Of a DNA stretch of 36,417 nucleotides, positions 18,950-26,146 are shown piece by piece. Where the stretch lies: the NCBI GenBank assembly GCA_903901225.1, contig CAIUQE010000023.1:1-36417 (forward strand). The letters are read 5' to 3'. The position numbers and the translations under genes are program-made. Under the pieces are notes generated by a model. That model worked only from the letters and a program-made list of their open reading frames with translations, had not been told where the DNA came from and did no database searches. Numbering within the stretch: position 1 is the stretch's first letter; each line of letters opens with the position of its first letter. The DNA is from Candidatus Omnitrophota bacterium. GTDB taxonomy: Bacteria; Omnitrophota; Gorgyraeia; Zapsychrales; Fredricksoniimonadaceae.

Positions 18950-19729
18950 ATGCCCGGAAAAAATAAATTCTTATGGAGGGATCTTTGGGCCGGCCTGGCC
19001 CTTCCGCTGGGGCTGCTCGCGGCCTGGAAACTGGTGTCCGCCGCCGGGTGGGTGAACGCGTCCCTATTGCCGTCGCCGGAAAAGGTCCTGAAGGTCATTG
19101 GAGATTCGCTGGCGGACGGGTTCCTTGTGAAGAACCTTTTGATCAGTTTCAACCGGGTGATCAAAGGGTTCCTTGCCGGTTCCACCATAGGCTTTGTCCT
19201 GGGAACATGGATGGGGCTGTCGAAGACGGCTGAAAAGGTATTTGGCCCGTTCTTTCACGCCATCCGCAATGTGCCCTTGGTGGGATGGGTGCCGCTGTTC
19301 ATCATCTGGTTCGGTTTCGGGGAGTTTTCGCAGGTCGTTTTTATTTCCGTGGGGGCGTTCTATCCGGTCGTCCTCAACACGTTGCAGGGTATCCGCGGCG
19401 TCCGACGTGAGTATGTCGAACTGGGGCGGGTGTTCGGTTTCAGCCGGTTGAAGGTTTTCACGAGGATCATCCTTCCGGCCGCGATCCCGTCGGTGTTCAC
19501 CGGCGTGCGCCTGAGCCTGAGCATTTCGTGGATGCTGGTCGTGGCCGCCGAACTTTTTGGCGTTTCGACCGGCGGGGTGGGTAACATGATGATGGACGCG
19601 CGGGAATTTTTCAAGATGGACATCGTGATCATGGGCATACTGACGATCGGGGTTGTCGGGTTCATCATGAACCAGCTGCTGGCAATGATCGAAGGGCATT
19701 TCTTATCCTGGAAGCGGAAAGCCGCGTAA
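18950..19729 (+). CDS. SsuC/TauC-type ABC permease
   Basis: This 259-residue inner-membrane permease has about six hydrophobic segments, the family opening NASLLPSPEKVLKVI, and the coupling loop EYVELGRVFGFSRLKVFTRIILPAAIPSVFTGVRLSLSISW-like. It starts three bases after the fusion gene and is a close relative of that protein's C-terminal half, so a heterodimeric channel (this protein plus the fused permease) is likely. Substrate is probably a sulfonate-like anion. Confidence 0.9.
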   Translation: MPGKNKFLWRDLWAGLALPLGLLAAWKLVSAAGWVNASLLPSPEKVLKVIGDSLADGFLVKNLLISFNRVIKGFLAGSTIGFVLGTWMGLSKTAEKVFGPFFHAIRNVPLVGWVPLFIIWFGFGEFSQVVFISVGAFYPVVLNTLQGIRGVRREYVELGRVFGFSRLKVFTRIILPAAIPSVFTGVRLSLSISWMLVVAAELFGVSTGGVGNMMMDAREFFKMDIVIMGILTIGVVGFIMNQLLAMIEGHFLSWKRKAA

Positions 19730-19757
19730 GGACAATGGTATTTTTGGGGAGTTGTAT

Positions 19758-20537
19758 ATGACAGAAGCGGGGAAATTATATATTCGCGCGTTGAACAAGA
19801 AGTTCAACGTGGACGCGAAGGAGATATCGGTCCTGGAGGACATCAACCTGACGGTCGAGGGGGGGGAGTTCATCAGCATCATCGGCACGAGCGGTTGCGG
19901 GAAGACGACATTGCTGAAACTTATTGTCGGGTTGGGTGGGGCGTATGACGGCGATATTATCCTTAACGGGCAAAGGGTCGATGGCCCCGGCCTCGAGCGT
20001 GGCATTGTGTTTCAGGATCACCGCCTGCTGCCCTGGCTTACCGTCAGTGAGAATATCGGCTTCGGGCTTGATGCCAAAATCAAGAAAGCCGAGCGCCAGG
20101 AGATCATCCGCAAGCATATCCAGCTGATCGGCCTGAGGGGTTTTGAGAAAGCTTACCCGTACCAGTTGTCCGGCGGGATGGCCCAGCGCGCCGCGATCGC
20201 GCGGTCTTTGGTGAACCGCCCGGCGATCCTGATGCTCGATGAGCCGTTGGGGGCGCTCGATGCTTTGACGCGCATGTATATGCAAAGGGAACTGGAAAAG
20301 ATATGGAAAGAGGAGCGGATCGCCATGATCATGGTCACGCATGACGTCGAAGAGGCGATCTACCTGGCGGACAAGGTCGTGGTCATGTCCAGCCGGCCCG
20401 GCAGGATCAAGAAGGTCATCCCTGTCGGTTTATCGCGCCCGCGCGACCGGGATAGTTATGAGTTTATTCGGATCAAGGACGAGATCCTGAAAGAATTCCA
20501 TCTGGAAGCGGAGAAATATTTTTCCTATTCGATCTAG
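19758..20537 (+). CDS. SsuB/TauB-type ABC ATPase
   Basis: This ATPase of about 259 residues drives the importer. Walker A is GTSGCGKTT, the Q-loop is VFQDHRLLPWLTVSENIGFGL, the signature is LSGGMAQRAAIARSL, Walker B is LMLDEPLGALD and the switch His is in MVTHDVEEAI. QDHRLLPW is typical of nitrate/sulfonate/taurine transporters. I chose ATG 19758, six bases after GGGGAG; a TTG at 19752 is also in frame. The stop at 20535-20537 is followed directly by the MFS reading frame. Confidence 0.92.
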   Translation: MTEAGKLYIRALNKKFNVDAKEISVLEDINLTVEGGEFISIIGTSGCGKTTLLKLIVGLGGAYDGDIILNGQRVDGPGLERGIVFQDHRLLPWLTVSENIGFGLDAKIKKAERQEIIRKHIQLIGLRGFEKAYPYQLSGGMAQRAAIARSLVNRPAILMLDEPLGALDALTRMYMQRELEKIWKEERIAMIMVTHDVEEAIYLADKVVVMSSRPGRIKKVIPVGLSRPRDRDSYEFIRIKDEILKEFHLEAEKYFSYSI

Positions 20538-20631
20538 GCGGTTCGATCCGCGTCAGGTTTTTGCCGCGCTGGGGCACCGTAATTACCGCCTTTTTTTCAC
20601 AGGCCAGGGGATATCGCTCATCGGGACCTGG

Positions 20632-21816
20632 ATGCAGAAGGTGGCGGAGCAGTGGCTGGTCTATCGCCTGACGGGTTCGGTCCTCATGCTGGGGCTGGTC
20701 GGGTTCCTGGGCCAGATCCCCACCTTCGTCCTCGCGCCGTTCGCCGGGGTCGTGGCGGACAGGCACGACCGCCGCAAGCTCCTGCTTGTGATCCAGGCGT
20801 TCGCCATGTTCCAGGCCATAGCCTTGTCGGCGCTGGTGCTGTCCCATACCATCCAGATATGGCATATCATGGCCCTGAGTTTTATTCTCGGTGTTGTTAA
20901 CGCATTCGATATTCCCATCCGCCAGTCATTCACCATCGAAATGGTCGAAGCCAATGACGGCAGGGACCTGGGCAACGCGATCGCCATGAATTCATCGATG
21001 ATCAACATGGCGAAGCTGGTGGGCCCCTCGGTCGCGGGCATCCTCATCGTCCTGGTCGGAGAGGGGCTGTGCTTTCTATTGAATGCCATCAGTTATCTGG
21101 CTGTCATAGCGTCCCTTCTGGCCATGAATATGAGGCCCCGCGCGGCTGTTGTCGTCGAAAAGCATATTTTCCATGACCTTAAGGAGGGCCTGGATTATTC
21201 CCTCAAGTTCGGGCCGATAAAATATATCCTGTTCATCCTGGCCGTGAACAGTCTCATGGGCCATCCGTATATGGTATTGATGCCTGTGTTCGCGAGGAAG
21301 GTGTTGCATGGCGGGCCGCATACCTTGGGGTTCCTGATGGGCAGCGCCGGCACCGGCGCCTTGATCGGGGCGTTTTACCTGGCGAGCCGGGATTCTGTCC
21401 GTGGGCTGATCGGCCGTATCTGGACAGCGTCGCTCTTGTTCGGCATCGCGCTCATCGGCTTTTCATTTTCTACCGTCTTGTGGTTGTCCATGGCGCTGCT
21501 CATGCTGGCCGGCTTTGGCATGATGGTCCAGATGGCGGCAAGCAATACGATCCTGCAGACGATCGTCGACGGGCGGATGCGCGGGCGGGTGATGAGTTTT
21601 TACACGATGTCGTTGATGGGCATGACGCCTTTTGGCAGCCTGTTCGGGGGGTGCGTGGCGGACAGGATCGGCGCGCCGCGCACGCTGCTCATCGGCGGCG
21701 TGGCGTGCATGGGGGCGGCATTGTTCTTCTGGCGTAAAATGCCCGTGATCAAGGAAAAGATACGGCCGGTCTATATTGAGAAGGGGATACTCTCCGACGG
21801 GGAAGCCGCGGCCTGA
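20632..21816 (+). CDS. MFS transporter (EntS/MFS_3-like), true start upstream and non-ATG
   Basis: This is a major-facilitator carrier of at least 394 residues with the loop GVVADRHDRRKLLLV and about 11-12 membrane segments. ATG 20632 is the first ATG, but convincing MFS sequence continues upstream in the same frame: FDPRQVFAALGHRNYRLFFTGQGISLIGTW, starting at about 20542, so the protein probably begins near 20527-20545. That stretch offers no ATG, GTG or TTG, only ATT at 20527 or CTG at 20569. Use of a rare start coupled to the ATPase stop, or a small frameshift, is likely. It may export a product of organosulfur breakdown such as sulfite, or a toxic remnant; that is only a guess. Confidence 0.82.
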   Translation: MQKVAEQWLVYRLTGSVLMLGLVGFLGQIPTFVLAPFAGVVADRHDRRKLLLVIQAFAMFQAIALSALVLSHTIQIWHIMALSFILGVVNAFDIPIRQSFTIEMVEANDGRDLGNAIAMNSSMINMAKLVGPSVAGILIVLVGEGLCFLLNAISYLAVIASLLAMNMRPRAAVVVEKHIFHDLKEGLDYSLKFGPIKYILFILAVNSLMGHPYMVLMPVFARKVLHGGPHTLGFLMGSAGTGALIGAFYLASRDSVRGLIGRIWTASLLFGIALIGFSFSTVLWLSMALLMLAGFGMMVQMAASNTILQTIVDGRMRGRVMSFYTMSLMGMTPFGSLFGGCVADRIGAPRTLLIGGVACMGAALFFWRKMPVIKEKIRPVYIEKGILSDGEAAA

Positions 21817-21826
21817 TAATTTTTGG

Positions 21827-21855
21827 TTGACATTTTTTACGAGTTATCCTATATT
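21827..21855 (+). promoter_or_regulatory. Promoter of the Rrf2 gene
   Basis: TTGACA at 21827-21832, 17-base spacer, TATATT at 21850-21855. The segment TTAGTCATAT (21857-21866) at the expected start point recurs inverted at 22313-22322 after the gene, so it may be the regulator's own operator. Confidence 0.7.
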
Positions 21856-21887
21856 TTTAGTCATATTTGAAATTTGGAGAGCCGGAA

Positions 21888-22289
21888 ATGAAGTTGACCT
21901 CCCGCAGTGAATACGCCTTATTGGCCCTGTTGTACCTTGCCCGGCACGGCAGTGACAAGCTTGTGACCGTGGATACCATTGCCAAGGCCCAGGATATTCC
22001 TCCCAAGTTCCTTGAACAGATCTTGTTGCTGCTCAAGCGCGCCAGGTACTTGAAGAGTTCCAAGGGCCAGCATGGCGGTTACGCGCTGGGTAAGCCCGCT
22101 GAAAAGATCACCCTGGCCGAGATCGTGCGCCTGATCGATGGCGCGCTGGCGCCGACCGAATCGGTCAGCGTCTATTTCTTCGAGCATACGCCTATAGAGA
22201 AAGAGAAGAACCTGATCCGCGTGTTCAAGGATATCAGGGATTACGTGTCCAAGAAGCTGGAGAACACGACGCTGGCAGACCTGGTTTAG
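21888..22289 (+). CDS. Rrf2-family transcription regulator without cysteines
   Basis: This 133-residue winged-helix regulator begins MKLTSRSEYALLALLYLARHG, with the recognition helix region KAQDIPPKFLEQILLLLKRARYLKSSKGQHGGYALGKPAEKITLAEIVRLIDG typical of Rrf2 proteins (shown here by its landmarks IPPKFLEQIL and GGYAL). The central loop has no Cys, so unlike IscR or NsrR it should not hold an Fe-S cluster; CymR, the cysteine-metabolism repressor, is similar in this respect. I chose ATG 21888 with GGAG upstream rather than ATG 21867, which overlaps the predicted transcript start. It probably controls its own cluster in response to sulfur or cysteine status. Confidence 0.87.
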   Translation: MKLTSRSEYALLALLYLARHGSDKLVTVDTIAKAQDIPPKFLEQILLLLKRARYLKSSKGQHGGYALGKPAEKITLAEIVRLIDGALAPTESVSVYFFEHTPIEKEKNLIRVFKDIRDYVSKKLENTTLADLV

Positions 22290-22377
22290 GCCGCCTTTTT
22301 ATTTTGCGCCATATATGACTAATCCTATCGGAAAAGATAGTAAATAGCCCCTGAACGGGTCAAGAAAAGGAGACCAG

Positions 22378-23184
22378 ATGCGCATTGATGAACTGAAGAT
22401 ACTGGGTGGTGTTGGCAAGAACCGCCAGCCGGACCTGGTCGAAGAGATCGTCCTGAAAATGGGCGATGTGATCAGCATCGTCGGGCCGACAGGCTCGGGC
22501 AAAACAACGCTTATTGATGACATCGCGTTATTCGCCAACCAGAATACGCCCACCAACCGCCGGGTTCTCATCAACGGGGCTTACGCGCCCGAGGAGTTCA
22601 TGACCGACCCGTCCAAGAACCCGATCGCTTTTATCACCCAGCACACGAATTTTCTTTCTGACTTGCCGGTAGATGAGTTTCTGGATATCCACGCCGGCAT
22701 CCGCCAGAGCGGGAACAAGGCCGCTGTTATCGCGGAGACGCTGGATTTCGCCAACCAGCTGACCGGTGAGCCGATCAACCCGGTGAACGGCATGACCGAC
22801 CTTTCCGGCGGGCAGACGCGCGCGTTGCTCATTGCGGACGCGGTCATCATCGGCAATTCGCCGATCATTTTACTGGATGAGATCGAGAACGCCGGCATCC
22901 ACCGTACCAAGGCGCTGGAACTGCTGAAACATTATGAAAAAATATTCATTTTTGTCACCCACGATCCGCGCATCGCGCTGTTGTCGGATTTCCGCGTGGT
23001 CATGCAGAATGGCGCCATGGTCAAGATCGTGCATTCAAACGCCGAGGAATTGACCGTCGCGGAAGAGATCAAGAAATTGGACGACCTTATCCTGCATTTC
23101 AGGCAACTGATCCGCAACGGCGAACAGCTTGACGGGAACATGCTTGAGGAGAGGCTTACGGCTTTAGGTTACTCCGGGAAATAA
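22378..23184 (+). CDS. ABC-fold ATPase of unknown role
   Basis: This 268-residue soluble ATPase has Walker A GPTGSGKTT, signature LSGGQTRALL, Walker B IILLDEIENAG, and switch His in VTHDPR. It lacks membrane segments and no permease accompanies it. Walker B differs from transporter ATPases (DEIENAG in place of DEPTSGLD), and about 50 helical residues follow the nucleotide-binding part. It sits immediately upstream of a GTPase, a cysteine desulfurase and an Fe-S protein, so a role in metallocofactor assembly or in sulfur delivery is more likely than transport. AAGGAG precedes the ATG. Confidence 0.75.
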   Translation: MRIDELKILGGVGKNRQPDLVEEIVLKMGDVISIVGPTGSGKTTLIDDIALFANQNTPTNRRVLINGAYAPEEFMTDPSKNPIAFITQHTNFLSDLPVDEFLDIHAGIRQSGNKAAVIAETLDFANQLTGEPINPVNGMTDLSGGQTRALLIADAVIIGNSPIILLDEIENAGIHRTKALELLKHYEKIFIFVTHDPRIALLSDFRVVMQNGAMVKIVHSNAEELTVAEEIKKLDDLILHFRQLIRNGEQLDGNMLEERLTALGYSGK

Positions 23185-23209
23185 TTTATCCAATAAAAGG
23201 AGAAGTCAC

Positions 23210-23911
23210 ATGAAGGTTGTCATTTGCGCGGGGCCCCCGACGACAGGGAAGACAACGGTGCTCAAGCAGGTCACCAAACGCCTGATCGCCGCAGGCTCGA
23301 AGGTCGCGTACCTTAAGATCGACGTGCAGTACGCCGTTGAGGACGAGATGTTCAAGAAAGAATTCGGCATCCCGGTCAAGAAAGTTTACTCCGGCGAGCT
23401 TTGTCCCGATCATTGCAATGTGATGGTGCTGGGCGACGCGATCACCTGGGCGCAGAAGAATGAAGCGGAGTACCTTCTGGTTGAGACCGCTGGCTTGTGC
23501 CTGCGCTGTTCGCCGTATATCGAAGGGTCGCTGGGCATTGTTGTCCTCGAGGCCACCAGCGGCATGAACCTGCCGCGCAAGATCGGCCCCATGCTTACGC
23601 TGGCTGATGTCGCGGTCGTGACCAAGATCGACCTGATCTCGCAGGCCGAGCGCGAGGTGTTCCGGGCGCGCGTCATCAGCGCCGCGAGCGACATTGCCAT
23701 TTGCGAGACCAATGCCCTTTACGGCATCGGGATCGATTCAGTCGTGAAAAAGATCCAGGCGTCATCCGAGATCCAGGACCCGCTGATCCTGCGCGGCAAT
23801 CCACCGGTGGGGACTTGCACCGTGTGCGTCGGGAAAAAAGAGATCGGCTGGCAGCAGCATTTCGGTGTGGTCCGGCCGCTCGAGGGCGATATTTTCTATC
23901 AAGGAGAATAA
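23210..23911 (+). CDS. P-loop GTPase with paired cysteines (G3E/HypB-like)
   Basis: This 233-residue nucleotide-binding protein has P-loop GPPTTGKTT, VETAGLC at the position of the switch II region, and TKIDL as the guanine-specificity motif, all like SIMIBI GTPases such as HypB, UreG or CooC-type metal chaperones. Cysteine pairs at LCPDHC, LCLRC and GTCTVC could bind metal or an Fe-S cluster. It is probably a cofactor or metal insertion GTPase acting with the ABC-fold ATPase next to it. The target enzyme is not in the window. Confidence 0.75.
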   Translation: MKVVICAGPPTTGKTTVLKQVTKRLIAAGSKVAYLKIDVQYAVEDEMFKKEFGIPVKKVYSGELCPDHCNVMVLGDAITWAQKNEAEYLLVETAGLCLRCSPYIEGSLGIVVLEATSGMNLPRKIGPMLTLADVAVVTKIDLISQAEREVFRARVISAASDIAICETNALYGIGIDSVVKKIQASSEIQDPLILRGNPPVGTCTVCVGKKEIGWQQHFGVVRPLEGDIFYQGE

Positions 23912-25081
23912 GTGCACAGGATATACCTCGACAACAGTGCCAGCACGCGGGTCGATCCGCGCGTTGCGGAAGCGATGCGGCCCCACTTTTCGGAATTCTA
24001 CGGGAACGCGTCGAGCCTGCACAGTTTTGGCCGTGAAGCCAAGGCCGTGATGGATGAGGCGCGGGCCACTTTGGCCGCCCTGATCGGCGCGAAGCCTCAG
24101 GAAGTCGTGTTCACCTCGTCCGGGACGGAGTCGAATAATTTTGCCCTCAAAGGCGTCGCGTTCGCTAACAGAGGCAAGGGCAACCACATCATTGTTTCCG
24201 CGATCGAGCATGATTCGGTGCTCGGCCCCGCGCAGTGGCTTGGGGGGCAGGGGTTTGACGTTTCTTATCTTCCTGTCGATGAGGATGGCCTGGTTTCTGC
24301 GGTGGCGCTGAGCCGTGAGATCAGGAAGGGAACGATCCTGGTATCCGTGATGCACGCCAACAATGAGATCGGTACTATTCAATCGATCGGTGAGCTTGGC
24401 ATGGTTTGCCGGGAACGGGGGGTGTATTTTCACACCGACGCCTGCCAGTCGTTCGGCAAGGTCCCCGTTGATGTTCATGCGCAGAGCCTTGATCTTGTGA
24501 CGATCAATGCGCACAAGATCTATGGACCCAAGGGCATTGGCGCTTTGTTCATCCGTGAGGGTGTCCGCATCATGCCATGGCAGCACGGCGGCGGGCATGA
24601 GATGGGCCTGCGTTCAGCGACGGAGAATATCCCGGCGATCGTCGGGTTCGCGAAGGCCGCGGCCTTGTGCGTTGAGGAAATGGACGCGGAAGATGCCAGG
24701 ACCGTGGCCTTGCGTGAAAAGATCATTGATGCCGTGCTTGATACTGTGCCGTATGCCTACCTGAACGGCTCTCGTCAGCAGCGTTTGGCGAACAATATCA
24801 GCCTCGGGTTCTCCGGGCTTGAAGGGGACGCCATCCGGCTATTGCTGGAACTTGATGATCTGGGGATCGCGGTCTCCAGTGGTTCCGCGTGTTCGTCCAA
24901 TGGCGGCGGGCACAAAACCTCGCATGTCCTTTCGGCGATAGGGCTCGACCCTGTCCGGGCGCGCGGGGCGTTGAGGGTCTCGCTCGGGCGTTTTAATACG
25001 GCCCAGGACGTGGATATTTTTCTAGAGAAGCTCTCTGAAGTTTTGAGAAGTCTGAAACCGCTCACATCAGTTTTAATTTAA
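23912..25081 (+). CDS. Cysteine desulfurase (NifS/IscS family)
   Basis: This PLP enzyme takes sulfur from cysteine, giving alanine and an enzyme persulfide for Fe-S or sulfur-cofactor synthesis. Features include IYLDNSASTRVDP, GNASSLHSFGREAK, VVFTSSGTESNNFALKG, HANNEIG, the PLP lysine in NAHKIYGPKG, and the catalytic Cys in SSGSACSS followed by GGGHKTSHVL. Length is 389 residues, normal for the family. It starts with GTG one base after the GTPase stop, behind AAGGAG. With its neighbours it probably builds a dedicated cofactor. Confidence 0.93.
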   Translation: MHRIYLDNSASTRVDPRVAEAMRPHFSEFYGNASSLHSFGREAKAVMDEARATLAALIGAKPQEVVFTSSGTESNNFALKGVAFANRGKGNHIIVSAIEHDSVLGPAQWLGGQGFDVSYLPVDEDGLVSAVALSREIRKGTILVSVMHANNEIGTIQSIGELGMVCRERGVYFHTDACQSFGKVPVDVHAQSLDLVTINAHKIYGPKGIGALFIREGVRIMPWQHGGGHEMGLRSATENIPAIVGFAKAAALCVEEMDAEDARTVALREKIIDAVLDTVPYAYLNGSRQQRLANNISLGFSGLEGDAIRLLLELDDLGIAVSSGSACSSNGGGHKTSHVLSAIGLDPVRARGALRVSLGRFNTAQDVDIFLEKLSEVLRSLKPLTSVLI

Positions 25082-25091
25082 AGGGGGGAAT

Positions 25092-25772
25092 ATGCAGGAT
25101 AATACTCTGACACAATTGCCGGGTCTGGATTGCGGTTCATGCGGGCAAAGATCATGCCAGCAGTTCGCGGAAGTGATCGCGAAAGATCCCAAGGAGATCG
25201 AAAAGTGCATCCATCTGGATGCCAGGGCTGTTGAGGCCAGGACCGCGGAGCGCCGGGCGGTGTGCGGCAGCTGCGCGACCGAGAAGCCATTGGAATCCAA
25301 ACTCAACTGGAAGGATTCTTTGGGCCGCGAATTTGATTTCGTCCTCGACACCTTTCCGAACGAAGCCGGGCCGCGGGAAACGATCATCCCGCATAATCCT
25401 GCGCGGACGAAGGAATTGGAGTTGAAGCCGGGAGACATCATCATCGGCAGGCCGCTGGGGATGTCGTGCGGTTGTCCGATCACGCATTGCGGAGTGGTGG
25501 TCAGCGCGGATTATGTCAACGGGGTCGTTGTCTGGTGTGTCACCGGGCCGCTGAACCCGCGTTCCAAGGCGCACAAGGATGTCGGGTATTATTCCGCGGA
25601 AGCGTATGACGGGATCGTGCGGGCGACGAACAAGGAGCTGAAGATCGGCATGCGCTACTGGTTCCTTCCGCACCGCTGCATGCTCCAGTGGCGCCATAGC
25701 GGGCTGATCAATTTCATCAACAAAAGAAAAGACTTTACGCAGATCAGGATCGAGGGGTTGTTTATAGGGTGA
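25092..25772 (+). CDS. Fe-S cluster protein with an uncharacterised C-terminal domain
   Basis: This 226-residue protein begins with a 4Fe-4S motif, LDCGSCGQRSC...C (C-x2-C-x4-C plus a later Cys40 region), as in the Fe-S domain of the corrinoid protein AcsC/CdhE and of RnfB. A second pair (VCGSC) and CGCPITHCG follow, and the last 110 residues form an unrecognised domain rich in aromatic residues. There are no membrane segments or signal peptide. It closes the run of ATPase, GTPase and desulfurase genes and may be their target or an electron carrier. AAGGGGGG precedes the ATG. Confidence 0.75.
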   Translation: MQDNTLTQLPGLDCGSCGQRSCQQFAEVIAKDPKEIEKCIHLDARAVEARTAERRAVCGSCATEKPLESKLNWKDSLGREFDFVLDTFPNEAGPRETIIPHNPARTKELELKPGDIIIGRPLGMSCGCPITHCGVVVSADYVNGVVVWCVTGPLNPRSKAHKDVGYYSAEAYDGIVRATNKELKIGMRYWFLPHRCMLQWRHSGLINFINKRKDFTQIRIEGLFIG

Positions 25773-25793
25773 AGGCGAGCAGAGAGGTCTTTT

Positions 25794-25857
25794 GAGCGTA
25801 GGGGCCGACCTTGTGTCGGCCTGGTACGACGGGCGGACATAAAGTCCGCCCCTACGC
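25794..25857 (+). repeat. Palindromic repeat family 2, copy 1 (cloverleaf)
   Basis: The outer arms GCGTAGGGGC and GCCCCTACGC enclose two inner hairpins, GGCCGAC-CTTGT-GTCGGCC and GGGCGGAC-ATAAA-GTCCGCCC, so the element can fold as a three-way junction. It lies between the Fe-S protein gene and leader C and may also act as a transcript end. Confidence 0.9.
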
Positions 25858-25896
25858 ACCAATGTTATTACCGGGAACCAGTGTAAAAAAATAAAC

Positions 25897-25924
25897 TTGA
25901 CAAATGCGATTCATATGGTATATT
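25897..25924 (+). promoter_or_regulatory. Promoter of leader C / permease operon
   Basis: TTGACA at 25897-25902, 16-base spacer, TATATT at 25919-25924 with TGG before it. A perfect palindrome CTATCTC-TACT-GAGATAG (25929-25946) covers the expected start point. Confidence 0.8.
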
Positions 25925-25928
25925 TCTA

Positions 25929-26119
25929 CTATCTCTACTGAGATAGTCGTGATTAGAAGTCCTCAAGGACAGTGATCACAGCAACGATTTCAGGCGGATT
26001 TTGTAGTAAGCGAGGTGAATAAGATAGCGATCAGGGTATAGTCCACGCAGGCTGACCAGACATCTGGAGGCCCAGGATATTTCCGGTACGACCGGTTATG
26101 TTCTGGGCTTCATTATTTT
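25929..26119 (+). promoter_or_regulatory. Leader RNA C: candidate attenuator or riboswitch before the permease operon
   Basis: A leader of about 190 bases has a 5' palindrome, a GTGAT/ATCAC stem (25949-25953 with 25974-25978) holding TAGAA and the inner hairpin GTCC-TCAA-GGAC, a 75-base middle part, the CCAG-ACAT-CTGG hairpin at 26056-26067, and a terminator two bases later. Bases 25926-25978 match leader B closely, with paired substitutions in both stems. It precedes the amino-acid permease by about 30 bases. Confidence 0.7.
26070..26119 (+). terminator. Intrinsic terminator of leader C
   Basis: The arms 26070-26086 (GCCCAGGATATTTCCGG) and 26092-26108 (CCGGTTATGTTCTGGGC) pair apart from two T-T mismatches, followed by a T-rich run TTCATTATTTT. 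It lies 27 bases before the permease start, so it attenuates the operon. Confidence 0.85.
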
Positions 26120-26146
26120 AATAACACAAAGTGAAAGGAAGAACGT

